Shown in pieces: positions 26,696 to 35,204 of a DNA stretch of 64,000 nucleotides (positions are counted from its first letter, which is position 1; every line of letters begins with the position of its first letter). The translations under genes and the position numbers were made by a program. The notes under the pieces are model-generated. The model did not search any database. It was not told the DNA's origin and worked only from the letters and a program-made list of their open reading frames with translations. This DNA is from an uncultured Mesonia sp. (GTDB lineage Bacteria > Bacteroidota > Bacteroidia > Flavobacteriales > Flavobacteriaceae): positions 1-64,000 of the forward strand of contig CANMOY010000010.1 of NCBI GenBank assembly GCA_947499595.1, written 5' to 3'.

Positions 26696-26769
26696 TAGCG
26701 AGACCGAGATTTGAACTCGGGACCTCCGGGTTATGAATCCGACGCTCTAACCAACTGAGCTACCTCGCC
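26696..26769 (-). tRNA. tRNA with CAT anticodon (probably elongator tRNA-Met)
   Basis: A 74-nt cloverleaf on the minus strand: acceptor GGCGAGG / TCTCGCT, D arm GCTCAG...GAGC, anticodon loop TTCATAA (CAT), T arm CCGAG-TTCAAAT-CTCGG, A73, no encoded CCA. G1 pairs with C/T at 72 as in elongators, so it is not the initiator. It could be elongator tRNA-Met or tRNA-Ile2, whose C34 TilS changes to lysidine; sequence inspection alone does not settle this. A31-C39 in the anticodon stem is a mismatch. Confidence 0.9.
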
Positions 26770-26896
26770 GTTTGCGGGTGCAAATATAAAATTATTTTAC
26801 AATAACCCAAATATCTTTTAGAAAATAAAAGCAACTTTTTTTCATGGTTTTTTAATAAAGAATATATATATTGCCTCACAACTAAGAATAATCGTT

Positions 26897-27292
26897 ATGG
26901 ATAAAGTAAAATATGAAATGGAATTTCCAATACAAGCTTCACCGGCTTTATTGTATCAATATATATCAACTCCATCTGGTTTAAGCGAATGGTTTGCCGA
27001 TAATGTGAACTCCCGTGGCGAGGTGTATACCTTTATTTGGGAAGGCTCTGAAGAGAAAGCAAAGTTGTTGAGTAAAAAAAGCGGTGAGAGAATTAAATTG
27101 CGATGGATGGAAGATGTAGAAAACGAGGATGCTTATTTCTTTGAGATGCGTATCCAAGTTGATGAGATTACTAAAGACGTATCTTTAATGATTACTGATT
27201 TTGCCGAAGACAACGAGGATGAAATTAACGAAGGGAAAATGTTGTGGGAAAATATGATTTCTGACCTAAAACATGTTTTAGGATCGGCTTAA
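26897..27292 (+). CDS. START-like (SRPBCC/AHSA1-type) domain protein
   Basis: A 131-residue single-domain protein with the START/SRPBCC pattern: EFPIQASPALLYQYISTPSGLSEWFAD at the start, a beta-rich centre and a long C-terminal helix. The fold forms a hydrophobic pocket for lipids or other small molecules; the ligand is unknown. Very acidic in its second half. Conserved as a stand-alone gene in Bacteroidota. It is followed by a hairpin-plus-T7 element (27317..27343) that runs up to the start codon of the next gene. Confidence 0.85.
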   Translation: MDKVKYEMEFPIQASPALLYQYISTPSGLSEWFADNVNSRGEVYTFIWEGSEEKAKLLSKKSGERIKLRWMEDVENEDAYFFEMRIQVDEITKDVSLMITDFAEDNEDEINEGKMLWENMISDLKHVLGSA

Positions 27293-27308
27293 AAAGCAAC
27301 CAAAAATG

Positions 27309-27316
27309 TATATTTG
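27309..27316 (+). promoter_or_regulatory. -7 promoter element before the class IV aminotransferase gene
   Basis: TATATTTG, 27 bases upstream of the ATG at 27344. The hairpin at 27317..27343 begins at the very next base. Confidence 0.5.
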
Positions 27317-27343
27317 CCTTGATTAATCAATCAAGGTTTTTTT
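27317..27343 (+). terminator. Terminator-like hairpin abutting a start codon
   Basis: Perfect 8-bp stem CCTTGATT / AATCAAGG with an AATC loop, followed by T7 whose last T precedes the ATG at 27344. It can end transcription from 26897..27292, yet it occupies the whole leader of the next gene downstream of a TATATTTG element. Confidence 0.7.
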
Positions 27344-28189
27344 ATGCTTAATTTTAACGGAGAACTTACAAATTCTAAAGCAACATCTTTCTTAGCCCAA
27401 AATAGAGGTTTTCAATATGGTGATGGTGTATTTGAAACACTACGCGTACTTGGAGGAAAAATTGTTTTTTGGGAAGATCATTATTTTAGATTAATGGCTT
27501 CAATGCGTATTCTCCGAATGGAAATTCCTATGGATTTCTCACCCGAATTTCTTGAAAAAGAAATTTTAAAAACTATTGAAGCTCAAGAGAATCCGCAGAC
27601 TAATTTTAGGGTAAAATTGGTTGTTTGCCGTAAACCAGGAGGATACTATTTGCCTCAAAACTTAGAAATAGATTACCTCATAACGCTAACCGAACTAGAT
27701 CATCCCTTTTATCTTGCCAATAATTTAGATTATAAGGTAGAACTTTTTAAAGATCATTATATCACCTCAGGTCTTTTATCTAGCCTAAAGTCAACTAATA
27801 AAATAATCAATATTCTAGCCAGTATTTACGCTCAAGAAAATGATTATCAGAATTGTTTATTGCTTAATGAAAGCAAAATGGTAGTCGAAGCTGCCAATGC
27901 CAATCTTTTCTGGGTGAAGGGGAAACAAATAAAAACACCGCCAGTAAGTGAAGGTTGCTTAAACGGTATTATTAGAAAAAAACTTATTGAGATTATTGAA
28001 AAATTACCGGCATATAATCTTGTAGAAGATAAAATAAGTCCGTTTGATTTGCAAAAAGCAGACGAACTCTTTTTAACCAATAGCATTCAAGGAATACAAT
28101 CTATAAGTGTTTACCGTAAGAAGCAATTTAAACATGCAGTAGCCGATGAGTTACGCGGTAAATTAAATGCATTAGCACGTTTAAGTTAG
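27344..28189 (+). CDS. Class IV aminotransferase / PabC-like PLP enzyme
   Basis: A 281-residue fold-type IV PLP enzyme. The N-terminal RGFQYGDGVFETLRV block, the PLP lysine K149 in SSLKSTN, the catalytic-region glutamate E182 (VVEAANANLF) and the C-terminal ELFLTNSIQGIQSI fit the group that contains 4-amino-4-deoxychorismate lyase (PabC), branched-chain and D-amino-acid aminotransferases. The short length and FETLRV start lean towards PabC, which would complete folate precursor synthesis begun by PabB at 10381..11673, but specificity is unproven. It ends tail-to-tail with yqgE, sharing four bases. Confidence 0.85.
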   Translation: MLNFNGELTNSKATSFLAQNRGFQYGDGVFETLRVLGGKIVFWEDHYFRLMASMRILRMEIPMDFSPEFLEKEILKTIEAQENPQTNFRVKLVVCRKPGGYYLPQNLEIDYLITLTELDHPFYLANNLDYKVELFKDHYITSGLLSSLKSTNKIINILASIYAQENDYQNCLLLNESKMVVEAANANLFWVKGKQIKTPPVSEGCLNGIIRKKLIEIIEKLPAYNLVEDKISPFDLQKADELFLTNSIQGIQSISVYRKKQFKHAVADELRGKLNALARLS

Positions 28190-28746
28190 TTGTAATTAGG
28201 ATTTTCGGGTGCATTAGCCCAGATTAAATAGTCACCACCCAATTCCTGAAGCATTTCTTTCCAGTAGTTTTCTTGATTGTGTGCCAAGAGATCATTCTTG
28301 TTATACTGATTAACAGTAATCCAGTGGTTAGCTTTCATTTCTTCCTCTAATTGTTTGGCTGCCCAACCTGAATAACCCAAAAAGAATTTTATGTCTTGAG
28401 ATTTAATAAGGTTATTGCTGATGAGTTTTTTGACTGCTTGAAAATTACCACCCCAATAGATTCCATTGCTTATTTCAATACTATCGGGAATGAGATTGGG
28501 AATATGGTGAATAAAATAAAGATTATCTTGTTCAACAGGGCCTCCGTTGTAAACAGGAAAATCTTGCTTAAGATCTGGAATTAAATCGGTAAGTGTTAAA
28601 TTTAAATTTTTGTTCAGAATAAACCCTACTGCTCCTTGCTCGGTATAATCTGCTAAAAGAACTACAGAACGATTAAACGTGACATCGCCAAATATAGTTG
28701 GTTCTGCAATTAATAAAACGCCTTTATTGGGTTTTTCGTGTTTCAA
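28186..28746 (-). CDS. YqgE/AlgH family protein
   Basis: A 186-residue member of the UPF0301 family: KGVLLIAEPTIFGDVTFNRSVVLLADYTEQGAVGFILNK at the start, then YNGGPVEQDNLYFIH and FLGYSGWAAKQLEEEM. AlgH influences alginate genes in Pseudomonas, but a general biochemical function is not established. It lies just downstream of the HU gene on the same strand, separated by the HU terminator, and converges with the aminotransferase gene by a 4-base overlap. Confidence 0.93.
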   Translation of the reverse strand: MKHEKPNKGVLLIAEPTIFGDVTFNRSVVLLADYTEQGAVGFILNKNLNLTLTDLIPDLKQDFPVYNGGPVEQDNLYFIHHIPNLIPDSIEISNGIYWGGNFQAVKKLISNNLIKSQDIKFFLGYSGWAAKQLEEEMKANHWITVNQYNKNDLLAHNQENYWKEMLQELGGDYLIWANAPENPNYN

Positions 28747-28791
28747 ATTTGAAGATTTTAAATTAAAGCTATTAAAATAAATCCATAAAAC

Positions 28792-28822
28792 AAAAAAAAG
28801 ACCCTTAATTTAAGGGTCTTTT
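28792..28822 (-). terminator. Terminator of the HU gene
   Basis: 12-bp stem AAAAGACCCTTA / TAAGGGTCTTTT with an ATT loop; the A8 run at 28792-28799 reads as T8 on the minus strand. Confidence 0.88.
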
Positions 28823-28845
28823 GTATAAATTATCGACTAATTATT

Positions 28846-29118
28846 TTAGTTAACCGATTTCTGTAAATCAGAACCAGCCTTAAACTTCACTACATTTTTA
28901 GCAGCGATTTTAATGGTTTTACCAGTTTGTGGGTTTCTTCCTTCACGAGCTGCTCTTTTACTTACAGACCATGAACCAAAACCTACTAGAGAAACTCTAT
29001 CACCTTTCTTAAGAGCTCCTTCAATGTTTTCTAAAAAAGATTCTAAGGCTTTTTTTGCTGCCGCTTTTGAGATTCCAGCATCTTCTGCCATAGAATCAAT
29101 TAAATTTGTTTTGTTCAT
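28846..29118 (-). CDS. HU family DNA-binding protein
   Basis: A 90-residue histone-like protein of standard length, with the helix pair MNKTNLIDSMAEDAGISKAAAKKALESFLENIEGALKKGDRVSLVGFGSW and the DNA-binding arm with GRNPQTGKTIKI. It forms dimers that bend and compact DNA. It is a single-gene unit with a strong promoter (29168..29197) and its own terminator, consistent with high expression. Confidence 0.96.
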   Translation of the reverse strand: MNKTNLIDSMAEDAGISKAAAKKALESFLENIEGALKKGDRVSLVGFGSWSVSKRAAREGRNPQTGKTIKIAAKNVVKFKAGSDLQKSVN

Positions 29119-29167
29119 AATTTTGTTTTTTAAAATTAATGTTGGTTAAACGATTATGTATTCTTTA

Positions 29168-29197
29168 CAAATTTAATAGCTTTTCGCTTCTATGCAA
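29168..29197 (-). promoter_or_regulatory. Promoter of the HU gene
   Basis: On the minus strand: TTG (plus CAA at 29195-29197), 19-base spacer, TAAATTTG (plus CAAATTTA at 29168-29175); leader of about 40-50 bases to the ATG. Confidence 0.7.
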
Positions 29198-29302
29198 GGC
29201 TTGGCAAGGGAAATGCATAAAATTGTTAATAACTATAGTGAATTGTTAATAAAAATACTTGAAAATATCAAATATTTGCTAAGCTTAGTAAATTTAAGGG
29301 TT

Positions 29303-30253
29303 TCAAGACAATTTTATTTCTTTATCTAAATTAAATCCGTTAAGGAAATCAATCGCACTCATTTTTCTTTTTCCCTGTAATTGTAAGCTAATTATTTGAA
29401 GCGATTTGGTTGGAGTGCTAACTAGAAGCTTGTTGTTCTCTTTAAATAAAATACCTGGTGGTCTATTTGAAGGTAAATCGGTTTTTTGGGTTTCAAATAC
29501 CTTTAAGCGTAATTTTTCTTGATTTTCGTTGTTTAGAAAGGTATATGCCACAGGAAAGGGAGACAGGCCACGAATGAAATTATATATTTGTTCTGCCGGT
29601 TGTTGCCAATCAATTTTTGTGTTTTCGGCGTTAAATTTATAGGCTGTTTTTAAATCTTCACTTTTGGGTTGTTGTATGGGTTTTGCTCTGTCCTTAGCTA
29701 TTAGTTCTAAGGTTTCCAATACGGTTTCGGCTCCTAAATGCATGAGACGATCATGTAAATCGCCTGCACTTTCATGTGGATCTATGCTGGTTTTCTTTTG
29801 CAAAAGAATTGCCCCGGTATCTATTTTTTCGTCTAAGAAAAAGGTAGTTACTCCGGTTTGTGTTTCTCCGTTTATAATGGCCCAATTTATAGGAGCTGCA
29901 CCACGGTATTGAGGAAGAAGCGAGGCGTGTAAATTAAAAGTTCCAAGAGGTGGGAGTGACCAAATACGTTTGGGGAGCATTCTAAAGGCTACCACCACAA
30001 TAACATCTGGTTTTAGGGCTTTTAGTTCTTGGTAAAAATCATCAGATTTAAGGTTGGTGGGTTGTAAAATAGGAATACTTGTTTCTAGCGTGTAGGTTTT
30101 AACAGCAGACTGATTTATTTTTCGTCCTCTACCGGCAGGTTTGTCTGGCGCGGTGATTACACCAACAATTTGATGCTTTTCTTGAATCATTCGGTCTAAA
30201 ATGCATACCGCAAAATCGGGCGTACCCATAAATACAATTCTAAGTGACTTCAT
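29303..30253 (-). CDS. fmt: Methionyl-tRNA formyltransferase
   Basis: A 316-residue enzyme that formylates initiator Met-tRNA with 10-formyl-THF. Signatures: RIVFMGTPDFAV, the catalytic Asn-His motif in FNLHASLLPQYRGAAPINWAI, TGVTTFFLDEKIDTGAILLQ (with the active-site Asp), and a C-terminal tRNA-binding domain (about 205-316). The start overlaps the end of recQ by 14 bases, indicating a common transcript. Confidence 0.97.
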   Translation of the reverse strand: MKSLRIVFMGTPDFAVCILDRMIQEKHQIVGVITAPDKPAGRGRKINQSAVKTYTLETSIPILQPTNLKSDDFYQELKALKPDVIVVVAFRMLPKRIWSLPPLGTFNLHASLLPQYRGAAPINWAIINGETQTGVTTFFLDEKIDTGAILLQKKTSIDPHESAGDLHDRLMHLGAETVLETLELIAKDRAKPIQQPKSEDLKTAYKFNAENTKIDWQQPAEQIYNFIRGLSPFPVAYTFLNNENQEKLRLKVFETQKTDLPSNRPPGILFKENNKLLVSTPTKSLQIISLQLQGKRKMSAIDFLNGFNLDKEIKLS

Positions 30254-32153
30254 TTTTTAAACGGATTATATCGTGAATAGATTTTTCTATTATTTTTTTC
30301 TCATGCATTAAACGCAAGGTGTACAGAGAATCTGCTTCATTAAAAGGTGCGTTTAATACTAGATCTTTTAAATAGGTAGGATTTTGATTTAAAACTTGAC
30401 AAAAGTAAGTTTTGATCTCCTTTATATTACTTTCTGATTTAGATGATTTCTTTTGGTTTAGACACCAACTGCATTGCCTACAGGGTTTAGTTTTTTCTTC
30501 GTCAAAATACTCTAATAATTGAATAACTAAACAATTATCTTGTGATAGTACGTAATCTTCAACGGCTTTAATTTTTAATTCTTTGTTTTCTTTTTGAGCG
30601 CGAATGTATTTGGCAAAGGGGTTAATGCTGCGTTCATCTTCCCGCGGTACCAAGAAAGTGAGGGTTGTATCTTGATTTTTATGACTTAAGTCGATAAGTT
30701 CTTGATTGGCCAATTCTTGTAATTGCTCAATAATTTTTGATTTATCTAATCCGGTTTTTTCTGAAAGGCGCTCAAGAGGTACTTCTTTTTTAAATTCGAA
30801 AAAACCACCTTGTATTCTAAATAGGTTTTCGAGTAAAAAGGAATAACTGCGATGTCGCTCTAGAAATGCAAAAAGTTGCTTGCTGGAAATCAAAAATTGA
30901 AGTGCTGTTTTTTGCGAATATTCGCCCGCAAAAGTGAGTATTCCTAAACGTTCAAGTGTATTGAGCGCCAAGTAGGTTTTTTGCGTATTTAATTTGTATT
31001 TTTTGCAAAAACCAAAAAAACTAAAGTTATATGTCTCATTTAATCCTTCCCCAAAGGCAATACTAAACATGGTGTTTAGTTTTTTATAGACATGCTTTAT
31101 TTCTTTTACGCTAGGTAGAGGAAGCAAAAATTGATTTTTTAGTAACATAAAATCACTATCGTTATAGAGAATTATAGCCCGTGCGGGCATTCCATCTCTT
31201 CCGGCTCGACCGGCTTCTTGATAATAACTTTCTAAAGATTCGGGTAAATGAAAATGAATAACGTGGCGCACATTGGCCTTGTCTATACCCATACCAAATG
31301 CTGTAGTGGCTACGATAACTTGCAACTTTTCTTTTTGCCAATCGGTTAGAATATTGTCTTTTTCTTGACTAGGTAAACCTCCATGAAAAGCTTGGGCTGA
31401 GATGCTTTGTGCTCTTAAAAATTGGGCCAACTCCAAGGAGGTTTTACGATTTCTAACGTAAATAATGCCTAATTCCTTATATTTATTAAAATACCATTGC
31501 AAGTAATAACGTTTGTCTTCATAATGCTTTACCACAAACTGAATATTGGGACGCTCGTAACTTTGCCTAAAAATAAACGGCTTCTCAAGTGCCAGCTGTT
31601 CAACAATATCCTTTTCAACTTTTTTTGTCGCCGTGGCAGTGAGGGCAATTACAGATATACCTGGCAGATAGTTTCTAAGTTGGTTTATGTTTCTAAAAGC
31701 CGGCCTAAAATCGTGCCCCCAAGAAGAGATACAGTGCGCTTCGTCTACGGCAATAAAAGAAACATTCATTTGTTGAATTCGTTCTAAAACAAGGTTTTGC
31801 TGTAAGCGCTCTGGTGATAAGTATAAAAACTTATAATGGCCATAAATGCAGTTATCAAGCGTGCGGTTAATATCATCATAGCTCATACCGCTTTTGAGTT
31901 GAAGTGCTTTAATTCCTTTTTTAGTTAAACTTTCAACTTGGTCTTGCATTAGAGCCAGAAGTGGCGAAATAACAATACAAATACCTTCTTGGTAAATACC
32001 TGGTAATTGATAGCATAAAGATTTACCACCGCCTGTAGGTAACAAGGCTAAACTGTCTTGGCCGGCAAGAACTGCATCTATCAGCTCTTTTTGTCCTGGT
32101 CTAAACGCAGAATATCCCCAGTGTTTCTTTAGTAAATCTTTGATCTTAGTCAT
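30240..32153 (-). CDS. recQ: RecQ-family ATP-dependent DNA helicase
   Basis: A 637-residue superfamily 2 helicase: GYSAFRPGQKELI (motif 0), LLPTGGGKSLCYQLP (Walker A), VDEAHCISSWGHDFRP (Walker B and aromatic loop), TATATKKV, FHGGLPSQEK and QEAGRAGRDG. A four-cysteine zinc site (CLVIQ...CRQCSWC) lies near 535-565. The C-terminal tail is short and I see no clear HRDC domain. It unwinds DNA in recombination and repair. The gene lies between a small ATPase gene (12 bases upstream) and fmt (14-base overlap). Confidence 0.94.
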   Translation of the reverse strand: MTKIKDLLKKHWGYSAFRPGQKELIDAVLAGQDSLALLPTGGGKSLCYQLPGIYQEGICIVISPLLALMQDQVESLTKKGIKALQLKSGMSYDDINRTLDNCIYGHYKFLYLSPERLQQNLVLERIQQMNVSFIAVDEAHCISSWGHDFRPAFRNINQLRNYLPGISVIALTATATKKVEKDIVEQLALEKPFIFRQSYERPNIQFVVKHYEDKRYYLQWYFNKYKELGIIYVRNRKTSLELAQFLRAQSISAQAFHGGLPSQEKDNILTDWQKEKLQVIVATTAFGMGIDKANVRHVIHFHLPESLESYYQEAGRAGRDGMPARAIILYNDSDFMLLKNQFLLPLPSVKEIKHVYKKLNTMFSIAFGEGLNETYNFSFFGFCKKYKLNTQKTYLALNTLERLGILTFAGEYSQKTALQFLISSKQLFAFLERHRSYSFLLENLFRIQGGFFEFKKEVPLERLSEKTGLDKSKIIEQLQELANQELIDLSHKNQDTTLTFLVPREDERSINPFAKYIRAQKENKELKIKAVEDYVLSQDNCLVIQLLEYFDEEKTKPCRQCSWCLNQKKSSKSESNIKEIKTYFCQVLNQNPTYLKDLVLNAPFNEADSLYTLRLMHEKKIIEKSIHDIIRLKNEVT

Positions 32154-32165
32154 AAAGAGATTGAG

Positions 32166-32693
32166 TTAACAATGACTCAAAATAAAATTAACCCGGTTTG
32201 CCACATTGTCTTGGGGTACAGCAATTAAATCATAACCTAAATTGCGATAGGTTTGCTCTAGAAAGGCTTGAATTTCTTTTGCTTCAGTTCTGTTTTCATA
32301 ACGCTCGTTGTCTCCAACATATATATCTTCCCAAAATGGAAACAGGAAAACCAAATCATAACGGTATTGTAAATTGGCTTCTTTGAAATAAGTAGGATAG
32401 GTGTCTTTTTTATAATCCAGGTAGGCAGTAACATCGGGAATACCACGGTCTATAAAAACTGTACCTTCCTGCATTTCAGCTTTTTTAAACTGATTGATGC
32501 GTCCTTCTAAAAGTCGCTGGCTAAATAGTAGAGGGTCGGTTAAAAACAATTGTTCTATTCCGTTTTTCTGTGCATCTAAAATAACCTCTCTAGAAATTTC
32601 TGGATAACATGTGTAACCTTCCTTTTCTAAAGCTTTTAAAGTTGTAGATTTGCCCGTACCTGGTCCTCCAATAATCAATACCTTTTTACCCAT
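32166..32693 (-). CDS. Small P-loop ATPase (AAA_28 / NadR-kinase-like)
   Basis: A 175-residue single-domain P-loop protein with Walker A GGPGTGKST (about 9-17) and a downstream FIDRGIPDVTAYLDY segment typical of AAA_28/NadR-C-type kinases. The fold suggests phosphorylation of a small molecule, but the substrate is unknown. It lies 12 bases upstream of recQ on the same strand, so it shares that operon; this may be a conserved flavobacterial neighbourhood rather than a functional link. Confidence 0.85.
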   Translation of the reverse strand: MGKKVLIIGGPGTGKSTTLKALEKEGYTCYPEISREVILDAQKNGIEQLFLTDPLLFSQRLLEGRINQFKKAEMQEGTVFIDRGIPDVTAYLDYKKDTYPTYFKEANLQYRYDLVFLFPFWEDIYVGDNERYENRTEAKEIQAFLEQTYRNLGYDLIAVPQDNVANRVNFILSHC

Positions 32694-32749
32694 TTTTAAT
32701 TGATTTTGTTTTTTACGTTTGGCAAGTTAAAAAAATGCATCAATAAGCT

Positions 32750-32757
32750 TATATTTG
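32750..32757 (+). promoter_or_regulatory. -7 element before the DUF493 gene
   Basis: TATATTTG, 23 bases upstream of the ATG at 32781. The only upstream TTG is 28 bases away, longer than usual. Confidence 0.4.
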
Positions 32758-32780
32758 TTGCAAAAAGATAAACAAATTTT

Positions 32781-33071
32781 ATGAGTAAAGAAAATGCCGA
32801 GGCTTTTTATAAGAAGTTGAAAATCAAATTAAAAGATACCAGTAATTGGCCTTCAAAATATTTGTATAAATTTATTGTTCCTTCTAAACCGCAGAAAATT
32901 AAGCAGGTAGAAGATATTTTTGATAATATGGGGGCGGTTATTCAAACTAAAACTTCTTCTAAGGGCACCTATACTTCGGTGTCTATTAATGTAATTATGG
33001 CCAATCCTGATGCGGTAATTGAAAAGTATAAAGAAGTAGGCAACCAAGTAGAAGGGGTGATTTCTTTATAA
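32781..33071 (+). CDS. DUF493 (YbeD-like) protein
   Basis: A 96-residue cytosolic protein with the DUF493 pattern: WPSKYLYKFIVPSKPQKIKQVEDIF, then the beta hairpin TKTSSKGTYTSVSINVIMANPDAVIEKYKEV. The fold resembles ACT-like regulatory domains; E. coli YbeD lies near lipoate genes but its role is unproven. It is divergent from the small ATPase gene, with 100 bases to the DUF4290 gene downstream. Confidence 0.88.
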   Translation: MSKENAEAFYKKLKIKLKDTSNWPSKYLYKFIVPSKPQKIKQVEDIFDNMGAVIQTKTSSKGTYTSVSINVIMANPDAVIEKYKEVGNQVEGVISL

Positions 33072-33171
33072 TTTTTTTTACTTTACTAAAGTAGACTTAT
33101 AAATATTTATTATTTTGCAAGCGGAGCCAAGTAAATTAAGGGCTCTTATCACCTTATTATAATTTTCGATT

Positions 33172-33816
33172 TTGACATACGATTTAGAATACAATTCAGA
33201 GAGAACTACCTTGCATATTCCCGAATATGGTAGACATATCCAAAAAATGGTTGAATATGCGGTTAGCATTAAAGATAATGAAGAACGCAATAAAGTGGCT
33301 AAATCTATTATAGCCGTAATGGGTAATTTAAATCCGCATCTTCGTGATGTTCCCGACTTTCAGCATAAGCTTTGGGATCAACTGTTTATAATTAGCGATT
33401 TTAAACTAGAAGTAGATTCGCCTTATCCTAAGCCTTCGCGAGAAATGTTAGAAGAGTCTCCTGCACCCTTAGATTATCCGCAAAACCATCCAAAGTATAG
33501 GTTTTACGGGAACAATATTAAGCGTATGATTGATGCAGCCTTAAAGTTTGAAGAAGGTGCTTTGAAAGAGGCGCTTATTTTTAATATTGCTAACCATATG
33601 AAAAAGTGCTATTTAAATTGGAATAGGGACACGGTAGAAGATAAGGTGATTTTTGATCATTTGTTCGAACTCAGTAATGGCCAAATTAACTTAAATAAAA
33701 AAGAAGAAGACTTGGCAGAAGCTGCAGACTTGATTAAGGGCAATAATAAAAAGCAATACAATAAAAGCAAGTCTAAAAAGAATTACCGCAACAATAAGGG
33801 CAGAAAAAGATACTAA
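33172..33816 (+). CDS. DUF4290 family protein
   Basis: A 214-residue protein of the Bacteroidota-specific DUF4290 family: an N-terminal LEYNSERTTLHIPEYGRHIQKMVEYAVSI stretch, a helical centre, then a highly basic tail (KKQYNKSKSKKNYRNNKGRKRY) suggestive of RNA or nucleoid contact. The start is a TTG at 33172; no ATG lies upstream in frame and similarity begins at the first residues. It is two bases ahead of murA, so the pair forms an operon. Function unknown. Confidence 0.88.
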   Translation: MTYDLEYNSERTTLHIPEYGRHIQKMVEYAVSIKDNEERNKVAKSIIAVMGNLNPHLRDVPDFQHKLWDQLFIISDFKLEVDSPYPKPSREMLEESPAPLDYPQNHPKYRFYGNNIKRMIDAALKFEEGALKEALIFNIANHMKKCYLNWNRDTVEDKVIFDHLFELSNGQINLNKKEEDLAEAADLIKGNNKKQYNKSKSKKNYRNNKGRKRY

Positions 33817-33818
33817 AC

Positions 33819-35129
33819 ATGGCAACTTTTCAAATAGAAGGGGGTATTCCTTTAAAAGGAGAAATTCAACCCCAAGGTGCTAAAAACGAGGCATTGCAAA
33901 TTTTATGTGCTGTTTTATTAACCAAAGAAGAGGTAAGGATAGATAATATCCCAGATATTGTAGATGTCAATAAACTAATTGATATTTTAAGTAATCTAGG
34001 AGTTAAAATCCGTAAAAACGGAAAGGGTAGCTATTCTTTTATTAGTGATGATTTACAACTTGATTATTTAGAGAGCGAATTATTTAAGAAAGAGGGGTCT
34101 AGCTTACGCGGATCGATTATGATCGTGGGACCTTTGTTGGCCCGCTTTGGTAAAGGATATATTCCCAGACCTGGAGGAGATAAAATAGGAAGACGTAGAT
34201 TAGACACCCACTTTGAGGGATTTATTAAACTAGGAGCTAAATTTAGGTATAACAAAGAAGAACGCTTTTATGGTGTTGAAGCACCAAATGGTTTAACCGG
34301 AACTTACATGCTTTTAGAAGAAGCTTCGGTAACGGGAACAGCAAATATTGTAATGGCTGCCGTAATGGCTAAAGGTAAAACTACCATTTATAATGCAGCT
34401 TGTGAGCCTTACATTCAACAACTTTGCTCTATGCTGGTTGCAATGGGGGCTAAAATAAAAGGGATTGGTTCTAACTTATTGGAAATAGAGGGAGTTGAAG
34501 AACTACATGGTTGTACGCATACCATTCTTCCTGATATGATTGAAATAGGATCTTGGATAGGATTGGCGGCAATGACCAAAAGCGAAATTACCATTAAAAA
34601 TGTAAGCTGGAAACACCTAGGCCTAATACCTTCTACCTTTGCTAAACTTGGTATTCAAATTGAAAAGAGAGGAGACGATATGTTTATCCCCGCTCACCGA
34701 GATGGTTACGAAGTTCAAAGTTTTATTGACGGATCTATCATGAATATTAGCGATGCACCATGGCCCGGATTTACGCCCGATTTATTGAGTATTATGTTGG
34801 TGGTGGCCACGCAAGCTAGAGGTAGTGTTTTAATTCACCAAAAAATGTTTGAAAGCAGATTGTTTTTTGTGGATAAATTGATTGATATGGGAGCGAAGAT
34901 AATCTTGTGCGATCCGCATCGTGCTACCATAATCGGACACGATTTTAAATCTCAATTAAAAGCCACCGTTATGAGTAGTCCAGATATTAGGGCTGGTATT
35001 TCTTTGCTTATCGCTGCCTTGTCAGCGAAGGGTACATCGACAATTCATAATATTGAACAAATAGATCGTGGTTATGAAAATATTGATGGTAGATTAAAAG
35101 CTCTAGGAGCAAAAATCACGCGGATATAA
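33819..35129 (+). CDS. murA: UDP-N-acetylglucosamine 1-carboxyvinyltransferase
   Basis: A 436-residue enolpyruvyl transferase for the first committed step of peptidoglycan synthesis (PEP plus UDP-GlcNAc). K22-N23 (GAKNEAL), the RPGGDKIGRRR loop, LEEASVTGTANI and the C-terminal SSPDIRAGISLLIAAL are visible. The loop residue that is Cys115 in E. coli, the acid and the target of fosfomycin, is Asp121 here. Natural Cys-to-Asp enzymes in Mycobacterium, Chlamydia and Borrelia are active and fosfomycin-resistant. It is coupled to the DUF4290 gene and followed by a bidirectional terminator. Confidence 0.97.
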   Translation: MATFQIEGGIPLKGEIQPQGAKNEALQILCAVLLTKEEVRIDNIPDIVDVNKLIDILSNLGVKIRKNGKGSYSFISDDLQLDYLESELFKKEGSSLRGSIMIVGPLLARFGKGYIPRPGGDKIGRRRLDTHFEGFIKLGAKFRYNKEERFYGVEAPNGLTGTYMLLEEASVTGTANIVMAAVMAKGKTTIYNAACEPYIQQLCSMLVAMGAKIKGIGSNLLEIEGVEELHGCTHTILPDMIEIGSWIGLAAMTKSEITIKNVSWKHLGLIPSTFAKLGIQIEKRGDDMFIPAHRDGYEVQSFIDGSIMNISDAPWPGFTPDLLSIMLVVATQARGSVLIHQKMFESRLFFVDKLIDMGAKIILCDPHRATIIGHDFKSQLKATVMSSPDIRAGISLLIAALSAKGTSTIHNIEQIDRGYENIDGRLKALGAKITRI

Positions 35130-35145
35130 TTTTTAGTATTGTACT

Positions 35146-35183
35146 AAAAAAGCCGTTTAATTTTTTTAAACGGCTTTTTTTTT
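35146..35183. terminator. Bidirectional terminator between murA and a convergent gene
   Basis: Long stem centred on AGCCGTTTAA / TTAAACGGCT with a T5 loop, A-run before and T9 after. Confidence 0.9.
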
Positions 35184-35204
35184 CTAATTTTTATGAATCA
35201 TATA

